Assembly (NCBI GenBank): GCA_946478965.1
Contig: CAMLDQ010000020.1
Span: forward strand, 1-32,336
Origin: an uncultured Methylobacillus sp.
Lineage (GTDB): Bacteria > Pseudomonadota > Gammaproteobacteria > Burkholderiales > Methylophilaceae
Length of the DNA stretch: 32,336 nt
Direction: 5' to 3'
Positions 1-7,669 of the stretch are shown here, piece after piece. The stretch's first letter is position 1, and each line of letters begins with the position of its first letter. The position numbers and the translations under genes are program-made. The notes beneath the pieces were generated by a model. It was given only the letters and a program-made list of their open reading frames with translations, did no database searches and had not been told where the DNA came from.

Positions 1-1
1 G

Positions 2-1816
2 GCGAAGGCCAGCATCGACGTCGGCGCCCAGCTCAGCATGCTGGACGACGGCCCCCAGGCTCTGGGCGGGGATTCGACACGCGTGGATGGACTCACGACC
101 TTGCCGGTCTCCTCAACTGGCGATCTGTACTACGTGAGCGGTGCGGATGGAGTCGGGGCATTTACCTTTGACTATGCGACCTATTACAACGCTGCGCATC
201 TTGGAACGTACGGACTTGAGGTGTTCAATGGCAGTCCGGATCCGCTGACCTATCACAACAACATCATTTACTACGCAACCTTCGACGGCGTGAATTATCA
301 CATCTTCGGCGATGGCAGTGGGGACACGGTTTCGACAGCAACTACCTTGTACGGCGTCACTTACGATGCGCAGGGTAACGTGATGGATGTGGTGTTCCAG
401 GTGACGCTTAATTCGGATGGAACCTATGACTTTACCCTCGATGACCAGTTGGATAAGTCGTCAGCAATTATCAACGTCGATCTGACGCAAGGGATTTCGG
501 GTGGCAATGACGGTTCCTACCTGCTGGGGTTGACCAAGCAGGGTAATACCGAGATCGAGAATAGCACTACGCTGGACGATATTCTGGTAACTCCGCTTGG
601 AACGGCTACTACCATCAACTCCAAGAATGGTGGGCTGGGTGCAGGTGGACAGAACCAGAACGCTAGCCTGTTCATCGACAATGCCAATGGTGCAGAAGGC
701 GTCAAGTTCGATTTCAAGACCGGATGGAATGGAACGGATTACACCGGAGACCGAGTCGTCAACAACGTCACGATTACCATGGGTGATACGCAGTCGGGCG
801 ACGCTGCCAGCGTCATGTTGCTGGCCTATGATGCCAATGGCAACCCGGTAACGATCACCGGTGTGACGAGTGTGGGGGGCACGGCCACGCTATATGATCC
901 AACACCTCTGTTGCCCAATAGCGGTGATGAGTACTGGATTGTGACCGGCCTGACGCAAGGCGAAACGTTTACCGTACAAACGACGAGCGGGTTCAATGAA
1001 CTGGCTGTCTACTGGTATGACGGAGGTACCGGAGGCAATGCTGGATTCCTGCTCTCGGACCTCAGCTACACCATCCCAACTTCAGGTGTGGAATCCGATC
1101 TGACCTTCCATTACACCGTGACGGATGCGGATGGCGATACTTCGGTCTCGACCTTTGCCGTAGCGATCGATCCCGGTGCGACCCATCTGGGCGACAGCGA
1201 CAATTCCTACATCGTGTCTTCCACGGGGGGAGAAACGGTCTATGGAGAAGGCGGGGCCGACACCATTACCGGCAACAGCGGGCATGATGTCCTTGTTGGC
1301 GGCGATGGCAATGACGTTCTGCATGGTGCCGGTGGTGACGACATCCTTCTTGGCGGTGCAGGCAACGACACGCTGTATGGCGATGCCGGCAACGACTCGT
1401 TGGAAGGTAACGCCGGCAACGATATCCTGGTCGGCGGGGCGGGCAACGACATCCTGACGGGTGGCGACGGCAACGACGTCTTCAAGTTCGTCTCCATGAG
1501 TGACGGGACGGATACGATTACCGACTTTACCATCGGCAATCCGGCGACGAATGCCAATGCGGACGTTCTCGACCTGCACGATGTGCTGACGAGCAGCCCG
1601 GATTACAGCACGATCCAGAATGCAGTCAATGGCGATATCACGGCGACGGTCGATAACTACATCTACTTCACTGTTTCGGGGACGACAGCAAGTTTGCACG
1701 TGGACCCGGCCGGCGGCGGTGCTGGCTCGGTGCTGGCGACATTTACCGTGGCCAGCGGGACAGATGGAACCACGTTGCTGAACCAGTTGCTCGGAAATAA
1801 CCAGATCGAAGTGTAA
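2..1816 (+). CDS. Large RTX adhesin exported by type I secretion (LapA/BapA-like), C-terminal part
   Basis: This is the C-terminal 604 residues of a giant surface adhesin. The frame is open to the left edge, so the true start lies outside and the ATG at 38 is only internal. The first ~350 residues are Gly/Asp/Thr/Asn-rich beta-type sequence. A segment around 1100-1170 ([13 protein letters not shown]) is typical of VCBS / T1SS-143 adhesin repeats. Nine RTX nonapeptides follow, then a DVFKF...DTITDFTIG...[10 protein letters not shown] segment characteristic of the VC_A0849-type secretion target domain, which ends the protein. Proteins of this family are secreted by LapBCE-type exporters, held at the outer membrane by an N-terminal retention module (not in the window), and released by LapG. 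The channel, protease, receptor, adaptor and ATPase genes that follow support that assignment. Base composition is lower in GC than the genes downstream, which is common in such adhesins. Confidence 0.9.
   Translation, partial: AKASIDVGAQLSMLDDGPQALGGDSTRVDGLTTLPVSSTGDLYYVSGADGVGAFTFDYATYYNAAHLGTYGLEVFNGSPDPLTYHNNIIYYATFDGVNYHIFGDGSGDTVSTATTLYGVTYDAQGNVMDVVFQVTLNSDGTYDFTLDDQLDKSSAIINVDLTQGISGGNDGSYLLGLTKQGNTEIENSTTLDDILVTPLGTATTINSKNGGLGAGGQNQNASLFIDNANGAEGVKFDFKTGWNGTDYTGDRVVNNVTITMGDTQSGDAASVMLLAYDANGNPVTITGVTSVGGTATLYDPTPLLPNSGDEYWIVTGLTQGETFTVQTTSGFNELAVYWYDGGTGGNAGFLLSDLSYTIPTSGVESDLTFHYTVTDADGDTSVSTFAVAIDPGATHLGDSDNSYIVSSTGGETVYGEGGADTITGNSGHDVLVGGDGNDVLHGAGGDDILLGGAGNDTLYGDAGNDSLEGNAGNDILVGGAGNDILTGGDGNDVFKFVSMSDGTDTITDFTIGNPATNANADVLDLHDVLTSSPDYSTIQNAVNGDITATVDNYIYFTVSGTTASLHVDPAGGGAGSVLATFTVASGTDGTTLLNQLLGNNQIEV
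1226..1468 (+). repeat. RTX calcium-binding nonapeptide repeat block
   Basis: Nine in-frame 27-base units encode GGxGxDxxx-type nonapeptides, for example GNDTLYGDA and [10 protein letters not shown] tenth degenerate unit (GNDVFKFV) leads into the secretion domain. Such repeats form calcium-filled parallel beta rolls that fold after export. The DNA units are similar but not identical, so this is a coding repeat and not a CRISPR array. Confidence 0.93.
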
Positions 1817-1840
1817 GCAACGCTCCAAGTTGCATTTTCA

Positions 1841-1868
1841 AACAGGTGCCTGCCGGCACCTGTTTTTT
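1841..1868 (+). terminator. Intrinsic terminator of the adhesin gene
   Basis: A perfect 10-bp stem, AACAGGTGCC pairing with GGCACCTGTT around a TGCC loop, is followed directly by a T run. It begins 24 bases after the adhesin stop codon. Confidence 0.9.
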
Positions 1869-1909
1869 GTATGGAATAACCCCCCATTTAGGGTAGAGTC
1901 AGCCCGTAA

Positions 1910-1929
1910 TGCGCATGCTATAGTGCGCA
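1910..1929 (+). promoter_or_regulatory. Candidate extended -10 promoter for the TolC-family gene, flanked by two TGCGCA palindromes
   Basis: TGCTATAGT at 1916-1924 matches an extended -10 element (TGnTATAAT). No good -35 hexamer is present, as is usual for extended -10 promoters. Two copies of the self-palindromic hexamer TGCGCA (1910-1915 and 1924-1929) bracket the element, so a regulator could overlap it. Transcription from here would give a leader of about 165 bases before the gene at 2096. The promoter is inferred from pattern only. Confidence 0.4.
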
Positions 1930-1940
1930 AAGTACAACGC

Positions 1941-2063
1941 TGAGTGTATGTTTTTTGCAACACTCATATAAAAAATACGTGAATAGAAAACTTGCAAAGT
2001 TTTTTGTTTGCATAGAGTGGGTTGTTGGAATAAATTGATTCGGAGTCTAGCTTTTAAGTCCGA
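1941..2063 (+). other. AT-rich leader with three inverted repeats upstream of the TolC-family gene
   Basis: TGAGTGT (1941-1947) pairs with ACACTCA (1960-1966), and TGCAAA (1993-1998) pairs with TTTGCA (2007-2012). TCGGA (2040-2044) can pair with TCCGA (2059-2063). The stretch is much richer in A+T than its surroundings and encodes no supported protein. These could be operator sites or hairpins in a long untranslated leader. None has a following T run, and they do not resemble the terminators in the window. Confidence 0.45.
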
Positions 2064-2095
2064 ATAACGTTTAGTAGACCAAAAGAGGGGTTGAT

Positions 2096-3460
2096 ATGAT
2101 TTTCAAGCATTCCGTTCTGTTCTGTGCGGTGGCGGGGGTACTGATGGCTAGCCAGACCGTTTCTGCGCAGACGCTGAGCGAGGCGGTAGACCAAACCATC
2201 AAAACCAACCCGGACGTGCTGATCGATGCGCATCAGCGCCTGTCTGTAGATGAAGCCGTCAACCAAGCCAAGGGCGGTTACCGTCCCAAGATCGATTTAT
2301 CCGCGGGTGTGGGCACCGAGTGGAGCGAGAACGTTTCAACCCGGCCCGGCAGCGACCATCTTTGGCGGCGCGAATCTGCACTGACACTGTCCCAGATGAT
2401 TTATGACGGCTTCGGCACCAAGAGCGAAGTCCAGCGCCAGGAAGCGCGCGTGAGCTCTGCCGCGCACAAGGTGGCAGGGACTTCCGAACAGATCGGCCTG
2501 CGCGCTGTGGAAGTGTATCTCGAAGTGGTACGTCGCCAGGAGCTGCGTAACCTGACCCAGGACAACCTTGCCGCGCACGAACGTGTGTTCGAGCAGATCA
2601 AGCTGCGCTCCGATAGCGGGGTAGGCCGTAAGGCCGACCTGGAACAGGCCCAGGCCCGCTTGTCTTTGGCTCAGGCCAACATGGCATCGGCCGAAGCCAA
2701 CCTGCGCGAAGCCAATATCCAGTTTCAGCGCGTGATCGGCGCAATGCCGGCTGATGTAGCTCGCCCGGCGATCCCGGAAGGTGTTCCCGCTTCGGAAGAT
2801 GAAGCCCTGTCGATTGCCGATGCCAACCATCCGCTGCTGCTCTCGGCCGCGGCCGATGTGGAAGCCGCCAAGGCGCAAACGCGCGCCGGGGAGTCGCTGC
2901 TGCGTCCGCGCGTGGACTTGGAACTGGGTACCAGCTGGAACAACAATCTTGACGGCGTCCGCTACAAGAACAACGACGCCTACGCGATGCTTCGCCTCAA
3001 ATACAATCTCTACAACGGCGGTACCGATCAAGCGCGCGTAGCCGAGCGTCGAGTCCTCGAAATGGAAGCGCAGGAAGTCATGAACAAGACGCGTCGCCAG
3101 GTGGATGAGAGCACTCGCTTGTCCTGGAACTCGCTGCTGACTTCTGAAGACCGCTTGCCGAAGCTGAAGGCACATGCCGATGCAACCGAGCAGACACGCG
3201 ATGCCTATGCCAAGCAGTTCAATATCGGTCAGCGTACTCTGTTGGACTTGCTGGATTCGGAAAACGAACTGTACACGGCGCGCTCCGATTATATCGATGG
3301 CCAGTTCGTTCAGATGTTTGCCCGTTATAGATTGCTTGCCGATATGGGTAAGCTAGTCGAGACGCTGGGCGTGGCTCCACGTGAAGAAGCCAAGATCATG
3401 GCGGAAAACGGCGGTGCTCCGATGATGAAAAAGGAAGAAGAGCCGGCTCCGGCTCAGTGA
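2096..3460 (+). CDS. lapE: TolC-family outer membrane channel of the adhesin exporter (LapE role)
   Basis: The 454-residue product is the outer-membrane component of a type I secretion system. An N-terminal signal peptide (residues 1-24) has a VSA-Q cleavage site, and mature sequence starts QTLSEAV, as is common in TolC proteins. Two internally related halves rich in long amphipathic helices (QAQARLSLAQANMASAEANL; later RRQVDESTRLSWNSLL) are the OEP repeats of the family. Length is normal for TolC/LapE. The ATG is preceded by a GAGGGG ribosome site. The C-terminus is a short charged tail rich in Met, Lys, Glu and Pro. Its place between the adhesin and lapG/lapD, with lapB/lapC close by, points to adhesin export rather than multidrug efflux. 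Strong terminators on both sides suggest it is transcribed alone. The symbol is by role. Confidence 0.88.
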   Translation: MIFKHSVLFCAVAGVLMASQTVSAQTLSEAVDQTIKTNPDVLIDAHQRLSVDEAVNQAKGGYRPKIDLSAGVGTEWSENVSTRPGSDHLWRRESALTLSQMIYDGFGTKSEVQRQEARVSSAAHKVAGTSEQIGLRAVEVYLEVVRRQELRNLTQDNLAAHERVFEQIKLRSDSGVGRKADLEQAQARLSLAQANMASAEANLREANIQFQRVIGAMPADVARPAIPEGVPASEDEALSIADANHPLLLSAAADVEAAKAQTRAGESLLRPRVDLELGTSWNNNLDGVRYKNNDAYAMLRLKYNLYNGGTDQARVAERRVLEMEAQEVMNKTRRQVDESTRLSWNSLLTSEDRLPKLKAHADATEQTRDAYAKQFNIGQRTLLDLLDSENELYTARSDYIDGQFVQMFARYRLLADMGKLVETLGVAPREEAKIMAENGGAPMMKKEEEPAPAQ

Positions 3461-3503
3461 ATTGCGGCATGAGTCTGCTATGAGCTTCTAACAGCAGTCT
3501 TGG

Positions 3504-3534
3504 AAGGCAGGGGGTTCTTCTCCTGCCTTTTTTG
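3504..3534 (+). terminator. Intrinsic terminator after the TolC-family gene
   Basis: AAGGCAGG (3504-3511) pairs with CCTGCCTT (3522-3529) and is followed by more T residues. It lies 43 bases after the stop codon and upstream of lapG, which suggests that lapG-lapD has its own promoter or depends on readthrough. Confidence 0.85.
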
Positions 3535-3582
3535 TTGGGAGGGGTGAATGATCGGAATTTCGTGCGCCAGGATGGAGTTTGT

Positions 3583-4251
3583 GTGAATCCTTGGCGGATA
3601 AGCAAGGCTGTTGTGATTGTGTTGCTGGTCGCCTTCACTTCGATTGCGATTGGCGAAAACTTCACGGTCACGCTGACCGATCGTCAACTCGATGCGGCCG
3701 AGACGAAATACGGCCTGCCTGCACGCAAGCGGCTGACCGCCTGGATCAATCTGATGGCCGAAAACAAACAGAAGTCGGAGCAGGAGAAGCTGGTTCTTGC
3801 CAACGACTTTTTCAACCAGTTGCTTTTCGTATCGGATCTGGATCACTGGGGCGTGAACGATTATTGGGCTACGCCATTTGAAATGGTGGGGACCGGCGGC
3901 GGAGACTGCGAAGATTACTCCATCGGAAAATATTTCACTTTGCTCGCTCTGGGCGTATCCAGCGATAAACTGAAGATTACCTACGTCAAAGCAACCGGAT
4001 ACGGGCTGATTAACGCTGCGCACATGGTTCTGACCTATTACGCCACACCCGGCGCGATGCCGCTTGTCCTGGACAACCTCAATCCTGAAATCAAGCCTGC
4101 CGATCAACGCCCAGATTTGACGCCTGTGTACAGCTTTAACGGTGACGGCTTGTGGCTGGCCAAGGAACGCGGTGCCGGTAAGAGCGTGCCGGGTGGCAAC
4201 AAGATTGGACTCTGGCGCGACATGATGGCGCGCATGGGCAAGGAATTTTAG
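3583..4251 (+). CDS. lapG: LapG, periplasmic transglutaminase-like cysteine protease that releases the adhesin
   Basis: LapG-type proteases (bacterial transglutaminase-like cysteine proteinase family) cleave the N-terminal retention module of LapA-like adhesins in the periplasm. The Cys-His-Asp triad is visible: Cys109 in GGGDCEDYS, His147 in AAHMVLTYY and Asp164 in LVLDNLNPE (numbered from the chosen start). I chose the GTG at 3583 because GGAG lies five bases upstream and because it makes residues 1-24 a clean signal peptide (NPWRISKAVVIVLLVAFTS). Upstream in-frame TTG/GTG codons at 3532 and 3544 would add a charged tail before it. At 222 residues it has the usual family length. lapD follows 15 bases downstream, so the protease and its inhibitor are probably co-translated. 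Calcium-binding acidic residues expected near the active site are plausible (DLDHWGVND) but not proven. Confidence 0.93.
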   Translation: MNPWRISKAVVIVLLVAFTSIAIGENFTVTLTDRQLDAAETKYGLPARKRLTAWINLMAENKQKSEQEKLVLANDFFNQLLFVSDLDHWGVNDYWATPFEMVGTGGGDCEDYSIGKYFTLLALGVSSDKLKITYVKATGYGLINAAHMVLTYYATPGAMPLVLDNLNPEIKPADQRPDLTPVYSFNGDGLWLAKERGAGKSVPGGNKIGLWRDMMARMGKEF

Positions 4252-4266
4252 AGGAAGGAAACGGAA

Positions 4267-6222
4267 ATGACGCTACTCCGACAGTTGGTGATTGTGATTG
4301 TCACGCTATTCATATTATTGTTCGTCGGTACGTTGCTGCTCAGTATCAGCAACACGCGCGATTACCTCAACGAGCAGTTGCGTACCATTTCCCAGGATAC
4401 GGCCACTTCGCTGGGGTTGACGTTGACGCCACCCATGGCGGACAAGGATATGGCCGTGGTCGATCGCATGGTGAGCGCGGTCTCGGACAGCGGCTATTAC
4501 CGTGAAGTCGTGGTCAGCGATATCGAAGGCAAACCGCTGGTTTCCCGCAAGCAGGAAGTCAAGCTGGGTTCCGTCCCTCAGTGGTTCGTCGATATGGTGC
4601 CGCTGCAAACGCCGCGAGGCGAGGCGTTGATCATGGCGGGCTGGCAGCAGGCCGGTACGGTGAGCGTGGAGGCCAATCCCGGCTATGCCTACGTGGCGCT
4701 ATGGTCGAACACGGTGGAATCGTTCTGGTGGTTCCTCGGCGCATCCACCTTGACCTTCCTGTTGGGGCTTTTGGCGCTGAACGTCATCCTGCGTCCGCTA
4801 CGCGATGTGGAACTCCAGGCGCGTGCCATCTGCGATCGCGAATATCCCGTGCAGAAGAAGATTCCATGGACACTGGAATTGCGTAGCGTGGTGGAAGCCA
4901 TGAACCGCATGAGCATCAAGGTCAAGGAAATGTTCGATGAGCAGACGGCCTCGATTGAGCGGCTGCGTTCGGAAAATTATCGCGATTCCTTGACCGGTCT
5001 GGCCAATCGCCGCTTCTTCGAAATGAACCTCAAGCAGTTGATCGAGACCGGCAAGACCGGCGCCTTGCTGATGCTGGAACTCAAGGATTTCAAGCAATAC
5101 AACGAAAAACGCGGCTACCAGGCCGGTGACGATCTGCTGCGCAACACGGCCGAGTTTCTCGAGGCCGGGTGCAAGGCACAAGCCAATCTGGATTACTTTG
5201 CTGTGCACCTGTCCGGAGCCAATTTCGCGGTGGTGCTGAACAATGTCGTCGAGCAGGAAGCCATGGAGCTCGGTAGCCACCTTGCCAAGGCACTGACGCG
5301 TTTCAAGGAGCGCGGACTGGTGGATCTGGAGGAGGTGGGCCATATCGGCATTGCCATGTTCAGCGGGCAAAGCTACAGCGATTTGCTTTCGGCTGCTGAT
5401 ATGGCGTTACGTGCCGCCCAGCAAAGCGGGCCGAATGCGGTTAACTTGATCGACCCGGGCAAGTCCGGTGCGGCTGCGGTCCATACAGCTACGCAATGGG
5501 GCGATATCCTGCGCGAGGCATTGCAAAACAAGCGTATTTCGCTGCTTGTGCAGCCGGCCAAGGGGGCCGCGGAAGCAGCGCGTGCGACTATCCTGCATTA
5601 CGAGTCGCTGATGCGCTTGACGGACGAAAAGGGCGAAACTATTCCTGCTGTCGTCTATACCCCGGTGGCGAAGCGGCTTGGACTGGCGGGTGATTTTGAT
5701 CGCGCCATGCTTGCCGAGGTATTGAGCCGGCTGGCTGCAAAGCGTTATGGCGATGCCCCGGTTGCGGTCAATCTGTTCCCGGCCAGCCTGCAGAACAGCG
5801 GATTTGTCGATTGGCTATGCGGCGAACTGGCCAAGATGCCGGCCGCCGCCGCCAAACTCCTGATTGAAGTGGCCGAATACGGCGTGATCGAGAATATCGA
5901 TGCGCTACGCGACTTTACCTCACGCGTTGCACATTACGGCACGCGCGTCGGCCTGGATCATTTCGGGCGCGGTTTTTCTTCGTTCGGCTATCTGAGTACG
6001 CTCAAGATCGACTATATCAAGATCGATGGCAGCTACGTGCGCGGAATTCTGGAGAACAAGGACAACCAGTTCTTCATCGAGTCCATCATCAAGGTGGCGC
6101 ATGGCCTGGAAGTAAAGGTGTATGCGGTGTCGGTGGAAACCGAGGCGGAGCTCAACTTGCTCAGCAATCTGGGACTGGATGGCGTACAAGGCTACGGCGT
6201 AGGGCGGCCGGAAGAACGCTAG
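4267..6222 (+). CDS. lapD: LapD, inner-membrane c-di-GMP receptor controlling LapG
   Basis: This 651-residue protein has the LapD layout: TM1 (about 5-27), a periplasmic LapD/MoxY-type domain (28-150), TM2 (about 153-175), HAMP, degenerate GGDEF (about 235-395) and degenerate EAL (about 405-651). The GGDEF motif is replaced by SGANF (316-320). The EAL motif reads ESL (446-448), and the usual DDFGTGYSS reads DHFGRGFSS, so catalysis is not expected. Established LapD biology is that the EAL domain binds c-di-GMP and the periplasmic domain then captures LapG. Trp126 in GWQQ lies where the LapG-binding tryptophan of Pseudomonas LapD is found. A GAGGAAGGA ribosome site precedes the ATG. It probably forms an operon with lapG. 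Confidence 0.94.
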   Translation: MTLLRQLVIVIVTLFILLFVGTLLLSISNTRDYLNEQLRTISQDTATSLGLTLTPPMADKDMAVVDRMVSAVSDSGYYREVVVSDIEGKPLVSRKQEVKLGSVPQWFVDMVPLQTPRGEALIMAGWQQAGTVSVEANPGYAYVALWSNTVESFWWFLGASTLTFLLGLLALNVILRPLRDVELQARAICDREYPVQKKIPWTLELRSVVEAMNRMSIKVKEMFDEQTASIERLRSENYRDSLTGLANRRFFEMNLKQLIETGKTGALLMLELKDFKQYNEKRGYQAGDDLLRNTAEFLEAGCKAQANLDYFAVHLSGANFAVVLNNVVEQEAMELGSHLAKALTRFKERGLVDLEEVGHIGIAMFSGQSYSDLLSAADMALRAAQQSGPNAVNLIDPGKSGAAAVHTATQWGDILREALQNKRISLLVQPAKGAAEAARATILHYESLMRLTDEKGETIPAVVYTPVAKRLGLAGDFDRAMLAEVLSRLAAKRYGDAPVAVNLFPASLQNSGFVDWLCGELAKMPAAAAKLLIEVAEYGVIENIDALRDFTSRVAHYGTRVGLDHFGRGFSSFGYLSTLKIDYIKIDGSYVRGILENKDNQFFIESIIKVAHGLEVKVYAVSVETEAELNLLSNLGLDGVQGYGVGRPEER

Positions 6223-6233
6223 GCCGGAAATGC

Positions 6234-6272
6234 AAAGCCGCCGTTCCGATCGATGACCGGAACGGCGGCTTT
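6234..6272. terminator. Bidirectional terminator between convergent lapD and lapC
   Basis: A perfect 14-bp stem (AAAGCCGCCGTTCC pairing with GGAACGGCGGCTTT) surrounds an 11-base loop. The A-tract and T-tract at the stem ends allow function in both directions. It fills most of the 55-base gap between the two convergent stop codons. Confidence 0.92.
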
Positions 6273-6277
6273 ATTAT

Positions 6278-7669
6278 TTAGCGCTCCCGCAGCGCTTCGT
6301 ATTTGGCTTTCAGAATCGGTTTCAACAGATAATCGAGCACGGTCTTCTTGCCGGTGCGGATGTGCACGGTAGCAATCATGCCAGGGATGATCGGCAGTTT
6401 TTTGTGCGTTCCGGTAAACGTGGTGGTCTTGGTGCGCACCTGCACCAGATAGTAGCTCTCGCTCTTGCCGTTCTTGTCTTCGGTGATGGTATCGGCACTG
6501 ATGTTCTCGACGGTGGCTTCCAGCCCGCCGTAGATGGAGAAATCATAAGCCGTCAGTTTGACCATCGCCTCCTGGCCAGGATGAATGAAGCCGACATCGC
6601 GCGGGCTGACTTTGGTCTCGACCAGCAGCGTATCCTCCAGCGGCACGACGTCCATGATTTCCATGCCGGGCTGCAGAATGCCGCCCAGGGTGTTGACCTT
6701 GATCTGCTTGACAACGCCAGTCACAGGAGAGCGGACGTCCGTCCTGGCCAGCCGGTCTTCCGCAGCGACGTTTGTTGCGGCAGTGCCAGCCAGGTCGGCA
6801 CTCGCAAGGCTGGCGTCCGAGGCCGAGTCGGAGCGGAATTTGGCCCAGGCGGCGTCAATTTTTGCGCGCGCTTCGGAGGCCGCTTGATTCAGACGGGGGA
6901 GCGATAGCTGGGTGGAATCCATCTCGCCCTTGAGGTCGCTCAGCTGACGCTCCAGTCGCAGGATTTCCACCTCTGACATTACGCCTTGTTGCGCCAGCGG
7001 GCGGCTGATTTTGAGCTCCTTGTCGATCAGCCCATAGCTTTCCTGCAGTTGTTTCAGCTTGGCGCTGGTTTCCTTGAATTCCTGTGCGCGTTGCTCGGCC
7101 TGCTGCTTCAGCACGCTGACGGAAGTTTCCATTTCGCGTTGGCGCGACTCGTACAACATGCGTTCTTCGGCAACGACCCGGGGGTTGGATTTCACCAGGT
7201 CGGCAGGGAATTGCAAGGGTTTGCCTGTAGCTTCTGCGCTCAGGCGTGCGACTTTGGCCTGCAGCGCATCGTGCTTGGCCTGGGTTTCGCCCAGAGAAGA
7301 AGAAAAACGGGTGCGGTCGAGGTGGACGAGAATCTGGCCTTTTTGTACCAAGTCGCCTACCTTGACCGGAATATCAGAGATGATGCCGCCCTCCAGGTTC
7401 TGGATGACTTGTACCTGGCTGGATGGAATCACCTTGCCTTCACCAACCGTCACCTCGTCGATGTTGGCAAAATAGGCCCAGATGAAAAATGCAGCCAGAA
7501 AAGCCAGGAAACCGAACATGATGTAGGAGCCGAAGCGCGGCGTGTGCTGGAACAGCGCGGCGGTGCTGTCGTGCATGAGTTCAAGATCCGAATTGCTGGC
7601 CTGTCCGGCCATCATGCTTTGTTCGGGCAGAACGGCGTCTTTTGCAGCGGATTTAATTTTTTGCAACAT
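6278..7669 (-). CDS. lapC: LapC, HlyD-family periplasmic adaptor of the adhesin exporter
   Basis: This is the membrane-fusion protein linking the inner-membrane ATPase to the TolC channel. A short cytoplasmic N-terminus precedes one transmembrane helix (about 48-68, YIMFGFLAFLAAFFIWAYF). A lipoyl/biotinyl-like half (VQVIQNLEGGIISDIPVKVGD), a long coiled-coil hairpin (about 150-290) and a beta-barrel with the HlyD signature region (DVRSPVTGVVKQIKVNTLG) follow. I chose the ATG at 7669 because GGAGG stands eight bases upstream. The longer frame, opening at 7738, lies inside lapB and has no such signal. The resulting 463 residues match the family. The start overlaps the lapB stop by 17 bases, indicating translational coupling. 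Confidence 0.93.
   Translation of the reverse strand: MLQKIKSAAKDAVLPEQSMMAGQASNSDLELMHDSTAALFQHTPRFGSYIMFGFLAFLAAFFIWAYFANIDEVTVGEGKVIPSSQVQVIQNLEGGIISDIPVKVGDLVQKGQILVHLDRTRFSSSLGETQAKHDALQAKVARLSAEATGKPLQFPADLVKSNPRVVAEERMLYESRQREMETSVSVLKQQAEQRAQEFKETSAKLKQLQESYGLIDKELKISRPLAQQGVMSEVEILRLERQLSDLKGEMDSTQLSLPRLNQAASEARAKIDAAWAKFRSDSASDASLASADLAGTAATNVAAEDRLARTDVRSPVTGVVKQIKVNTLGGILQPGMEIMDVVPLEDTLLVETKVSPRDVGFIHPGQEAMVKLTAYDFSIYGGLEATVENISADTITEDKNGKSESYYLVQVRTKTTTFTGTHKKLPIIPGMIATVHIRTGKKTVLDYLLKPILKAKYEALRER

Noticed and set aside
1226..1468. Regular 27-base repeats that could suggest a CRISPR array
   Set aside because: The units are in frame, encode RTX nonapeptides, and have no constant repeat alternating with unique spacers.
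1082..1828. A 248-codon minus-strand open frame with periodic sequence
   Set aside because: The periodicity is just the complement of the RTX repeats of the adhesin.
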